The notes under the pieces were generated by a model that saw only the letters and a list, made by a program, of their open reading frames with translations, did not search any database and was not told where the DNA came from. Below are positions 1 to 12,000 of a stretch of 64,000 bases of DNA, piece by piece (positions within the stretch are counted from its first letter, which is position 1; each line of letters starts with the position of its first letter). Where the stretch lies: assembly GCF_018143015.1 (NCBI RefSeq), contig NC_054758.1, positions 5,691,001-5,755,000 on the forward strand, written 5' to 3'. The DNA is from Lytechinus variegatus (taxonomy: Eukaryota; Echinodermata; Echinoidea; Temnopleuroida; Toxopneustidae). A program made the translations under genes and the position numbers.

Positions 1-65
1 ATTTTTGTAAGTATTCTTTTGTTGATTACTCCAGTGACATTTAAAAAAAAGGAGTGAAATGCAAA

Positions 66-661
66 TGTAACAGGTCAAAATGAACTGTTTATTGAAAATT
101 CATATATTTTCATTACTCTTAATAATTCGTCTGTAAGTAATAGATGCCTTTAGAGGAAGTGCACAAGAAGTAGTAAAAAAATAGAAATGTTAAACAATCT
201 TCATGCTTTTTAGGAAGTATGATTCACACTCTTTCTGGGTAAGAGTGATGCTGAATGGTCTTTGGGTCAAAACATCACATTCCAGAGCTATGAGCTTGTA
301 TTATGGTCGAGGCTTATGGAGAGTGATGACTGCATAAAAGGGAGAGAGGAGTTTGCTCCAATTCACTCCTGCACTGCACCCCATTCATGGGGCAGGCAGA
401 GAGGCTTCTTCATTTTCGGGTCAGAATTCTAGGTATTTGACATGACATTCGTGTAGCAGGTGAGGCTATCACGAGAGGAAATAATATGGTCCTCTAGGCC
501 AGATTGCCAGGGTTTTTTTTTTATTTCTTTATCTTTTGTTCCTGTACATGTACTTGGAAATTGTGGAATTTTGTATATAACGACTCATCGATATTAAACG
601 AACCGAAACACAAGGAATGGTGTCGTGTGTCATCTTTCTGCATCAGTTTCCGCGTGTTACA
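66..661 (+). mobile_element. Solo LTR, intron-less (spliced) form of the LTR element at 15630-20099
   Basis: The 596-bp unit starts TGTAACA and ends TGTTACA and is flanked by a perfect 4-bp duplication CAAA (62-65 and 662-665). It matches the reverse complement of the long LTRs at 15630-17032 and 18696-20099, but lacks two internal segments of 446 and 361 bp that have GT...AG edges in the sense direction. 1403 minus 807 gives exactly 596. A TATA-like TAAAAGG lies near 336-345, upstream of both junctions, and an ATTAAA lies near 594. The reading is a solo LTR left by an element whose RNA had been spliced before reverse transcription. It carries no coding capacity and is a fossil. Its sequence is still close to the long LTRs, so it is not old. 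Confidence 0.85.
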
Positions 662-1062
662 CAAATATAAACTGATAAATAACTTCATAAATGATACACG
701 AAGGTACCAGTAAAATAAGTAATTCACAAAGATGTACATTAATTCATAAGTCAATTTAGCTGATTATTTTTTTTTATTTCCAGTGAAAGAAATTAAAAAA
801 ATATAATACGGAAAAGTACAGAAATAACGAAACCCATACTCACGCATCCTACAAAAAAAATAATAAATTAATCCTTGTCCTTCAGGCCCCCTCATTTCCA
901 CGCTCACCCCGGCCCCACCTTTACAGACACCTCCTAATTAAGCTCCCTATACCCAAATGATCCAGTGCTGACCTACATACCAGATGATTACCCCTTTTTA
1001 TGGGGGAGGGGTGGCTCTCTCCATGCACTACCAAAGACCATTTGTCGCCCCTTTGTTTATCA
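662..1062. other. Unassigned AT-rich DNA
   Basis: I see no gene, repeat family or splice signal here beyond short A and T runs. A non-coding 5' exon of MFSD4B could lie here or before the window, but nothing marks one. Confidence 0.4.
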
Positions 1063-1290
1063 GGGGCGGATCAAGGATTTTTTTTTAGGGGGGGAGGGCA
1101 CATTTTTTTCAGAGGAAGATTTGACAGCCCCCCCAAAAAACTTTTTTTTTTTTTTTTTGGGGGGGGGGAGGGTGGCACGTGTATTTTAATGGCATTTTAT
1201 CTTTTACATTACATATTTTAATTGTGCCTTGATCTCAGGGGGGGGCACGTGCTGGATATGTGCCCCCCCCCCCGCTGGATCCGCCAATGG
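1063..1290. mobile_element. Miniature inverted-repeat element with poly-G/poly-C core
   Basis: The ends read GGCGGATCAAGG on the left and, reversed, GGCGGATCCAGC on the right. Between them lie long G, C, A and T runs. Related termini recur at 53926-54192. It is probably a hAT-type miniature element. The open frames across it are products of homopolymers, not genes. Confidence 0.5.
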
Positions 1291-1863
1291 GGATTATCTT
1301 CCTCTTTGGGAATCATCACATGGGAAAGTTGTGCTAGAGGAGTTTTTTTCTCATTGCCAATATGGAGCAAAATTTTGGGGGTTAATCACCATGAACCCCC
1401 CCCCCAAAGAAAAAAAAAGGAATTGCGAAATTCAATAAGTTTATTTCTTAATTACAGCATCAGCTAATCCCGGGCAGCTATTAATATCTTCTTCTATCAG
1501 TTGTTCGGCTCCAAATTCAAACCAGGCATTATTTTACGGGAATCTTTTTTCTTTCTTTTGCGACTATAAAATCAGTGACACCATACCTGTAAAGTATTCA
1601 GAAGAAGGAGGACGCGAAACAAGTCTTGTCTTAATTGCCTTTTCCAGTTTTCAAAATTTCAGCTTTCAAGCTAGTGCAGTGACGTGACAACACTGAAAAT
1701 TGGAGATTCAAATACTTTCAACGTTCAAAAGTAAGCTCTTGCATTCCACAAAGGTGTGATATTTTCCCGAATTTCTTTCTTTCATTAAATTGCACTAGGC
1801 CTAAGCTAAGACAGATTTTGTGCCCCACGTATTCATTTTCGTGTGTGTGTATAAAGTGAAGGG
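1291..1863. other. Unassigned DNA
   Basis: Apart from a C/A homopolymer run near 1395-1420 I see nothing that I can name. No convincing coding frame or repeat copy is present. Confidence 0.4.
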
Positions 1864-2380
1864 TTTAAAGAGGAAGTTCACCCTGATAAAAAACTTTGTT
1901 GTAAAAATAGCAGAAAAAAATAGTAAAAATTATTGGTGAAGGTTTGAGGAAAATACGTTAAAGAATAAGAAAGTTGTTAGAGTTCAAAGTTTTGGATTTG
2001 TGACGTCATAAACGAGCAGCTGCCCCATGGGCCATGTGTTATGTAATATGAAATGCATGAATTTCAAATTTTGCATGGTTCCTGATGACTTAATTATGTT
2101 TTCTATTCAAGATCGGGTGTGAAATGATTTGTCTATTGATATACAAAAGGTACAGTGAAAACCATTTTGAATTTTCTGAGAAAATGACATTTCATTGATT
2201 TTTTACCATTCGCTATGTAGGAATGCTGCTCGCATATGACGTCACAAATCAAATAATTGAAATTCTAATAACTTTTTAATTATTTGATGAATTTTTCTCA
2301 AACTTTCGTCAAATATTTTTTATTATTTTTTCTGCTATTTTTACAATAAACTTTTTGTCAGGGTGAACTTCCCCTTTAAA
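1864..2380. mobile_element. MITE with about 55-bp inverted ends and TTAA-type target
   Basis: Left end TTTAAAGAGGAAGTTCACCC pairs with the right end read in reverse (TTTAAAGGGGAAGTTCACCC), and the similarity runs through the poly-A and TGACGTCA-like segments inward. If TTAA is taken as the target duplication, the ends are AGRGGAAGTTCACCCTGA. Elements with similar ends occur at 14991-15587 and 35613-36207. It does not code. Confidence 0.7.
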
Positions 2381-2633
2381 GTTTTGATGAAGGCGATTCG
2401 CGAAGGGGAATCCCCACATTGTGTGGCATCGTCCACGTGCAAAGATTGAATCTGAGACCTTAAAACTTTTGGTTTTAGACTGTAATACTCTTATCAAAGG
2501 AAGCGACAGGGATCCAGATTTAAAAATACTACTGCCCCTGGGTCTCAATTTTTTTTCATCCTCATTTTTGGAAAGAATGTTGGAAATAATTCTGGTGGTA
2601 TTTATCGTTTAACGCCTAACCATGCTAACAGAT

Positions 2634-2765
2634 TTCCCCAGAGAGGGGCCACTTCCATCAACGAGTGGATACCATGCGCGACCATGGGTTTGTGAATAGC
2701 ACCTTAAACACGTACTTTCCATATTCAGAAAATGCACCCCTTAACAAGTATTGGCGTGTGAAACA
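2634..2765. mobile_element. Fragment of the hAT-like MITE seen whole at 8348-8903
   Basis: The stretch carries the left end of the family (GGGGCCACTTCCAT, then GAGTGGATACCATGCGCGAC) and the following CACCCCTTAACAAGTATTGG portion, then stops. The other end is absent, so this is a truncated copy about 90 bp upstream of the MFSD4B coding exon. Confidence 0.7.
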
Positions 2766-2857
2766 AATGGCATGAAATGTTCCAAAATGATGAGTGCATG
2801 TGGTCAAGTAAAGTGAAATTACTAAATCTTTATCTCTCTCTTCACTATGTAGACAAA

Positions 2858-3022
2858 ATGGCCGACTCGGACGATGAAGACGTCCTGTACGCCCATGACC
2901 TGGGTCGTAATCTTATCGGAGGCAAGCGGGTGAAGAACATGGATGATGTAATGAACGGAGGCAAAAAGGACAAAAGAAAACTGAGAAAAACGCTTGCACT
3001 ATGCATGGCATTCTTGTGCTTG
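2858..3022 (+). CDS. MFSD4B: MFSD4B coding exon 1 (residues 1-55)
   Basis: The exon is preceded by a pyrimidine tract and AG at 2851-2852 and ends at a GTAAGT donor (3023). It encodes an acidic cytoplasmic N terminus (MADSDDED), a basic KKDKRKLRK stretch and the start of helix 1. It ends in phase 0, matching exon 2. The ATG context (ACAAAATGG) is good. Confidence 0.92.
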
Positions 3023-6000
3023 GTAAGTCTTGAAGCTGTATCATTTTACAAGGTCACATTCACCCCCAATAAGTTGAATTCATGTAGATAAATATCAGAC
3101 AAGCATTGCAATTTTATGACTTACAACAACCCAAAATGCAGTTTGAGATTTTTATTATCTTTAAAAGCACGTCATAAAATTTGAAATGATAGCTTGACAA
3201 TCAATAAGACACACTGTAATTACTGGATTAAAATTTACTGAGAACTCCAGAGATAAGGAGGGGGGGGGGAGTTTAACAATGTCAGGATTCACTCAAGCAT
3301 GAGATGTGCACACTGCAATCTGAGAGAAACTTCCAAGCAGGCCAGGACAGTTGTGTAAAAAAAAATTTGCACTTCCATAATTGCTAATATTCTAATTTAA
3401 TTATTTTTTTATTTAATACTTTCATAATAGCTAATTTGCTCATTTATTTATTTTTTAAATTCATAATAGCTAATTTTCTCATTTAATTTACTTTTTTGAC
3501 CAAGTAAAAATTCTTTTGAGAGTAAAAGTAGAAAAACAGAGAGCAAAGTTTGAAAGAACTTAAAAGGAATAAGAAATTATATGGCTATTTCAGAACACTG
3601 AACTTGAGTTCACACTGGCCCGTTTGTGTTGTGTAATTGATATCATGCAATCACACAGCCAAAGTGATATGGAGACTGCGCATACATTCGTAATTCCGAA
3701 GGTTCGTTATTCCAAATTTTCCTAATTCGGAAGGTTTGTAGTCCGAAAACGAAATGAGGTTCTTAATTCCGAAGGTTCGTTAGTCTGAAATCGAAGTGAG
3801 GTTCTTAATTCCGAAGGTTCGTTAATCCGAAAACGAAATAAGGTTCGTAATCAGGATGTCAAATTGTGCGGGAGCGGGGAGCACCGCTCCCAGGAAGCAA
3901 CAGAAGAAATTGAGGAAATTGTGCCTTCATGAGAAAAATAAAAATGGGAAAAAGGAGAAGAAAAAAAGAAGAGGAAAAGGAAGGAGAGGAAGAGGAAAAG
4001 AAAGAAAAGAGGAAGGCAAGAAAGGGGAAGAGGAGGAGGAGGAAAAAAGAAGAAAAGAGAAAACTTAGAAAAAAGTGCCATATTTTCATTCATTTAGTTA
4101 CATCTAGACTAGCTTGCAAAACGTAGCAGAGTAATTCAGTAATACTGAGCACACTTATTCTGGATTTTTTTATACACATTTTACCTTGCACTTGCACAGT
4201 GCCAGTGAGACTTAGAAAAAAGTGCCATATTTTCATTCATTTAGTTACGCCTAGACTAGCTTGCAAAACGTAGCAGAGTAATTCAGTAATACTGAGCACA
4301 CTTATTCTGGATTTTTTATACATATTTTACCTTGCACTTGCACAGTGCCAGTGAGGTGAGGACAGGTCTGAGTGAGGAAATCGAGTATAGGCGCAAAACA
4401 ATGTTATTTATCTATCAATTGATACTTGAGATTCTGATATATATATCCGATATTATGTATCATGTAATAATAAGCATATGCTAGTTTATATGACATGTAC
4501 AAATGTATCATGTAAGCTAATTTGTGTTTGAAAAGCTGAGATTTATTACATGTATCATCATGAATTTCATTTTTCATATTTTGAAAAAAAAGCAGTACAC
4601 AATACATACGATTACAACTGTACAAAATTGCAAGGTCTATTTAAGCATAAAGCAGTACAGAATAAATACTGTAAGTTTGTATCAGTAAGAAGTCCTAACG
4701 TCCAGGCTGGAAATGTGTATTGTACCTCTAGGTCTAAACGACCCAACTCCATCATTAAACTTATAGTTTCTGATTGGGAATGGATCTTTCATCCATTTAG
4801 ATGCTCAATTATATGCACTACCTGTAACAGTACAAAGCCAAAGTGAGTACTGAAAGTCTATACATAAGTTATCAAGTATTATTGGGGTGACTTTGTAACA
4901 GTACAACCATGTGAATATGTAACTCATGTTGTATCTTTCTCCACAATGCGCAAAAATGTAGACATTTCAGAATAATGTTGATTATGAAAAATCAACCACA
5001 AGTGGTTTTTTTTTACCAGCTGATTGAGGAAACTTTGAGCTTCAAAACTTGCTCCTGAGGAAGAAAAAATAATTTGACGCCCTGTTCGTAATTCCGAAGA
5101 TTTGTCAGTCCGAAACAAAATGATTAACGAACCCCCCGCCAAATGAGTTTTTGGTATCCTTTCTTCAAATTGGCTCACTCATGCGTGAATAAGAAATAAC
5201 CTAAATAATATCCGATGAAAGAGGAGATTCTAAGCTTTAAATTGGTAGGTCATTTGTCTATTCTATTTATGATTAAGTTATGATAAATAATCGCTTAATC
5301 TCGGTTTTGTTTATTCTGGGACGCACTGTATATGATAAACCAAGGTTTTTTATATCCTGTCATTTTCTGTACATTCTTAAATGCAACACAGTGCACTGTT
5401 CTGGGCAAATCCATTAACCTTTTTGTACATCCGATCAAGTTTTACTTCACTCAACAAACTGACCAAGTCATGATCATTTGAGAGCATTACAGACTGTCAT
5501 AAGAACCAGAAATATAAGAGATAGAAAATTGTATGGGGGTATAGGGGTCGGATGTACATATTTCATGGAGTTGCCCAGTTTCTATCAAATTTTGAGATTG
5601 AGTCTCCATATATCGACACAAGAAAAATGTTGCATTTTTAAAATCTTGATCTGATACCCAGCCAAAATTAATTTTCATCTAAAATCACAAAATTCGATAA
5701 AGCACATTGAAATTTAATTTGCTTTAAATGTTTGATGGTAGACACACGTATTGAACTGGTGGCATGCACTTTTTGGCTGATTTACCACAGAAATTGAGGA
5801 AATAATTTTTTTTTATTCATCATCATCATTCATGTCCTTTTACGAGCTTTATACCTCTGTCACATTTGCTCTATGGCGGCCGTTAAGTGAGTCGAAAACA
5901 GCCGTTTTTGTCTCACCTGCGAAGCAAAGTGAGACTATAGGCGCCGCTTTTCCGACGGCGGCGGCGGCGGCGTCAACATCAAATCTTAACCTGAGGTTAA

Positions 6001-9000
6001 GTTTTTGAAATGATGTCATAACTTAGAAAGTATTTGGACCTAGTTCATAAAACTTGGCCATAAGGTTAATCAAGTATTACTGAACATCCTATTAGAGTTT
6101 CATGTCACATGACCAAGGTCAAAGGTCATTTAGGGTCAATGAACTTAGACCATGTTGGAGGAATCAACATCGAAATCTTAACCTGAGGTTAAGTTTTTGA
6201 AATGTCATCATAACTTAGAAAATATATGGACCTAGTTCATGAAACTTGGACATAAGGTTAATCAAGTATCACTGAACATCCTGCATGAGTTTCACGTCAC
6301 ATGACCAAGGTCAAAGGTCATTTAGGGTCAATGAACTTTGGCCGAATTGGGGATATCTGTTGAATTCCCATCATAACTTTGAAAGTTTATGGATCTGATT
6401 AATGAAACTTGGACATAATAGTAATCAAGCATCACTGAACATTTTGTGTAAGTTTCAGGTCTCATGATTAAGGTCAAAGGTCATTTAGGGTCAATGAACT
6501 TTGGCCGAATCGGGGGTATCTGTTGAATTACCATCATAACTTTGAAAGTTTATTGGTCTAGTTCATTGAACTTGGACATTAGAGTAATCAAGTATCACTG
6601 AACATCCTGTGCTCATTTCAGGTCACATGACCAAGGTCAAAGGTCAATGAACTTTGGCCGAATTGGGTGTATCTGTTGAATTACCATCATAACTTTGAAT
6701 GTTTATGGATCTGATTCATGAAACTTGTACATAAGAGTAATCAAGTATCACTGAACATCCTGTGCGAGTTTCAGGTCACATGATCAAGGTCAAAGGTCAT
6801 GTAAGGTCAATGAACTTTGGCCATGTTGGGGTTTTTTGTTGAATAACCATCATATCTCTGTAAGTTTATTGGTCTAGTTCATAAAAAGTGGTCTAGTTCA
6901 TTAAACTTGGACATAAGAGTAACCATGTATCACTGAACATCTTGTGCGAGTTAGATTTATAGTATTCATAGTCAGCACTGCTGCTATATTGAACCGCGTG
7001 ATGCAGGTGAGACGGCCAGAGGCATTCCACTTGTTATTCAAACCACCTATATGTAGCTGGTACAAAAAAATTTTGGTTGTTTTCAACTTGCCGTACCGCC
7101 GCCGTAGAGCAAATGTGACCGGGGTATTAAAGTTGTGTTTTAATTACAATTTCTGATTGATAAATCACATGAGATTGAGACTGCCATAAATATTAGAAGG
7201 GATTGACTTTCTCATTCTTTTACAGTCATGTGATCTCAATAGACTGCAATATATTTTAACTTGATGATGTATAACAGTATAAACAGTTTCACTTTTAAAA
7301 TATGCAATGATGTTGTATTATTATGTAACATCAGTCTCATTTGCCACTTTCACTTTTGCCCACACAATTCATTCAGTAAGTCTACCAATTGTGCCTTTAA
7401 AAAAAAAAATCCCCATGTATTCTGTAATATAGAAATGTGTTCAATGGAAAAGTGACCTCATCTTAAAAATTATGAATTTGGAGAAAATTTATGAAGAAAA
7501 TTTGAAGAGTGTTAGCCCCTGAAAATTATTCAAGGAGAAGTTCTCACAGACGTCCAGTTTGTTTCCATAAAAGCAGCACAAACAAAATCAGGGTTTGGCC
7601 GAAATTCATTTTAATAAAAAACATGAGTCAAGGATCTGGAAAAAAAATTGTGATAGTATATCACATGCAAGCAGTGCTCGGCACTCCTTAGTGCCATGTA
7701 CAGTAGTATAAATTCCAAAAAGCTCAACTTTTTCAGGGCAGTTGTAAATGATTTTTCCTCAGGGTGAATTCAATGTTACACTCAAACATATTATTCAAAC
7801 TGTGTATGCTTCTTTGGAGAATGTGCAGTCGTATTCATGAACCCTTAAAAACAACAATTTATTGACTTGAAAAACAACAGTTTTTCAGGGAGTTGTCTGG
7901 GAGTTGTCCGGGCTATATAGAGTGTATGTATGATTAAAAAAACTAACATCCTCAGATATTTTTTGTGGATAGGCTATATTTGTGAACCTTTTCCTTCATA
8001 AAAATGTTATCTCACATTGCTGCTTTTATTACAGACTCTATAAAGTTGATGTCAGGATGAACTTCTTTAATGTTTGTTTGTACTGGCCCTACATATAATA
8101 ATGTGTTCATCTACATGCATCATTGCATCTGCCGTCCATATTTGTGGTATACGTGTAGGTCTCTGGCTCTCTGCCAATATGCCCAATAAGAGATGATTTA
8201 TTAATCTAGTTTTATAGGGAATGGTTAGCAGACTTTAGTTGTTTCCTACGTTTCGTTCTCTTTAATAGGAAATGCCACGAGTATACGTAAGGTGGAAGAG
8301 GGGGCAGGGGCAGAGATTCCCCACCTACCGACTGACATGATATTTACCCGGGGGGCCACTTCCATTCACGAGTGGATACCATGCGCGACCATGGGGTCTC
8401 GAAAAGCACCCTAAACACGAAATTTCCATATTCTGAAAATGCACCCCTTAACAAGTATTGGCGTGTGAAACCTAACCCTTAACAAGTATTGGAAACAAAA
8501 CGATACTCTTGGCAAATATTTCCTGAAATGAACCCCTAAACAAGTAAAGGAATGTTTTATTGTTACGGGTCCTTTGGTTGTCGGCTTTACCTTATTTGGT
8601 TTAGTACGACCCCACCTTCTACACCTCGCGCAAATAGGACTCTAAACACGTAGTGTTGGGGCAAAAAGGACATCCTTTATAAAACATTTAATTTTGTTTT
8701 ATCATCCCCACAAATTCGACCCTAAACACGTAATTTTACTAGCGAAATAGATACCCTTTTTTCATTATTTTTGTGTTTTTGGCACCCTTTTCACGTTACG
8801 TACGTAACGTGCCCTATCGTGAAAAGGACATCCTTTTTACGTGTTTTTTTGGTCGCGCATGGTATCCACTCGTCAATGTAAGTGGCCCCCCCCCCCCCCC
8901 CGGATATTTATCACTTAATTTTGACAAATAAATTGCTTCCAGAATTTTGATGTTGACCTCAAACTCTTTTTTTTAATTGTCAGAAAATGTTCCCCTCTTG

Positions 9001-12000
9001 ACTATGGTAGGCTTCCCATTTACACCAAATGAGCAATGCATAATAAGGTTTTCAGTTTCAATAGTTGAAATTGTGCATTATAGCAATGGGGAAAATTATC
9101 CTGCGAACTAATATTCTACTTTTTTTTGGGGGGGGGCAATAAAAGCAATAAAAGACCGCAAAATAAACTACATCTTTTTTATATGGTTTTCTTTATTTTG
9201 GGGGACAGTAAACTTTAGGTTCGGACCAGTAGAAATGGAAAAACTGGGTACATGTATCTACTGGTCCGACATGAACAAGTTGGACCAGTAGGTTAGTGTG
9301 GTGCCCTTATATGAAAGTGACATGTCTCCATAATGATGAAATAAGTTGCAGCAAGAAATAACTAATGCGCTTTATCAGCTTTCAATCTAATTGTTTAACT
9401 TCTTGATAGAATTTTTTTAATCAACCTAATTTCATTTAATAAAATACAGAAGGAAGTGGGGATATCATCGTATGACATCATCAGCCCACCTAATGAATAT
9501 TCATGAAGACATGCCTAGAACTGTTTCACTGGAATAATGCAAATCTTTAAACTTCAATAAATTTGTTATTTGTTAGCTGATTTTCAGCATTTTACTGTGA
9601 ATTTTCCTCTTTTTATTGAGATACAAATATCTTCTGCCCAGAGGATCCCTTTAATTTAATTTATTTGATTTTTTATTTTTATGATAATGTTTTATCAAGA
9701 AATTAATATTAAATTACAAAATTTAAAAACAATTCTAAGTCAGATTATGATAAAAAAAGTTTACAATGGAGGTGAAAAGGATAGAGTTACACTGAGATGC
9801 AAATTAGAATGTAGCTTCCGATTTCTAAAGAAGTACAAAAGGCTACAAAGGTGCACTTTAGCCTTCGGTGGCGACCTATGATGCCGCCAGTTTCATGAGA
9901 AAACTAAAAATAATAACATATTAAAAAGACTGATCCATGATTTAAGTATACATGTATATTGTCTTTTGAAATATGAACAAGTTATAGTTTGTAAAATTTA
10001 TCCTTTTCCGACTATTTCTATTCCTTTTGAAAATGACAAAAATTAAGTCAAATTGGATAGGTATGTGTAATGTACCGTTACATACCGGTAATATAATTTT
10101 TCTTACCAAATTTGATTAGAATTTATGGTCAAAACAGGAAAGCTGTCAACTAAGTTATGTACAGTATTATGTATCTGTTACACAAAAGCTTTTTTGTGTA
10201 TATAGCAATATAAATAAAGACTAAAAAATTCAGAGCAAATTGCACTGCAATACCAGGAAGTTATACCAGGCTGCATTGATACTGATTACATGGTTATGTA
10301 ATTAGTGAGGAAATACTTGGAAATGGTGCCTGTTAAATCCAAGTACATGTAATTCGTAATTTTTGTCTCGCCTGCGTAGCGGAGCGAGACATAGGTATCA
10401 CTATTTCCGGCGTCGTAGTCATCAACAATTGTGTTGTACACCCAATAACTTTCTATAGCTTCGAGTTGGGATCACCAAATTCATACCAGAGGTCCATCTC
10501 CTGAAGGCACAGGTCAAGTTCGAATATGAGTCGAATTTGAATGAGGTCAAAGGTCAATGAACTTTCCATGACTGGCACTGTGCTATGTTGTACACATAAT
10601 AACTTTCTTTATCTTCGAGGTGGGATCACCAAATTCATACCAGAGGTCCATCTCCTGAAGGCACAGGTCAAGTTCGAATATGAGTCGAATTTGAATAAGG
10701 TCAAAGGTCAATGAACTTTCCATGACTGGCACTGTGCTGTATTGTACACACAATAACTTTCTATATCTTCGAGGTGGGATCACCTCGAGCGTTGTGGCCC
10801 AGAGGATTAGTCTTCGGACTTTGAAACAGAGGGTCGTGGGTTTGAATCCCAGCCATGGCGTAATTTCCTTCAGCAAGAAACTGATCCACAGTGTGCTGCA
10901 CTCAACCCAGGTGAGGTAAATGGGTACCGGTAGGAAGTAATTCCTTAAAAAGCTGTGTGCGCTATGAACGCCTAGCTTAGCCGGGTAATATAAGAGCGCC
11001 TTGAGCACCTAACAAGATGGATATGTGCGCAATATAAATACCCTATATTATTATTATTATCATCACCAAATTCATACCAGAGGTCCATCTCCTGAAGGCA
11101 CAGGTCAAGTTTGAATATGATTCAAATTTGAATAAGGTTAAAGGTCAATAAACTTTCCATGACTGGCACTGTGCTGTGTTGTACACACAATAACTTTCTA
11201 TGGCTTTGAGGTGAGATCACCAAATTCATAACAAGGTCCATCTCTTGAAGGTGCAGGTCAAGTTCAAATGTGAGCAGAATTTGAATAAGGTCAAAAGTCA
11301 ATGAACTTTCCATGACTGGCACTGTGCTGTGCTGTACACACAATAACTTTCTATATCTTCGAGGAAGGATTGCCAAATTCATACAAGAGGTCTATCTTTT
11401 GAAGGTGCAGGTCTAGTTCGAATGTGAGTTGAATTTGATTAAGGTCAAAGGTCAATGAACTGTCCATGACTGGCACTGTGCTGTGTTGTACCGGGGGGGG
11501 GCCACTTACATTGACGAGTGGATAGCATGCGCGACCAAAAAAACACGTAAAAAGGATGTCATATCACGATAGGGCACGTTACGTACGTAACATGATAAGG
11601 TTGTCAAAAACACAAAAATAATGAAAAGAGGGGGCCGTATTCTGAAAATTGTCTTAAGAGAAATATTCTTGTATCTTTAGAGTTACAATAAAATCCGTAT
11701 TTCGAAAATTGTCTTAACTTTTCTTGTAACTTTCACTGAGCGCATATGATGTCAGAGATGATAATGCGTAAATGTATATTTGGCGCATATTAATATGTCT
11801 GTGCGCAAGATAAAATATCGAGTTACAAGCTATTCCGAAAATTCTCTTATCTTTACGTTCTCTTAACTTCCTTGGAAAATACAATAAAATTTACAAGAGG
11901 TGGGGCGCTATTGTAACTTATTGTTGCATGCGATATTTGCCAGTCTGCAATAATCATTTCTTGCTGCATCCCGCAAGAACATCATGTTTTACAAAAGGAG

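Noticed and set aside
504-713. Open frames inside the LTR copies (also 15602-15889, 18629-18955)
   Set aside because: They lie in non-coding LTR sequence, start or stop at unrelated flanks and have no family likeness.
3851-4126. Lys/Glu-rich and Phe/Ser-rich open frames
   Set aside because: Pure products of a purine tract; no splice signals and no non-repetitive part.
10583-11008. 141-codon minus frame, and the similar one at 23435-23695
   Set aside because: They run through SINE copies and tandem-repeat units; the same peptide appears wherever the SINE does.
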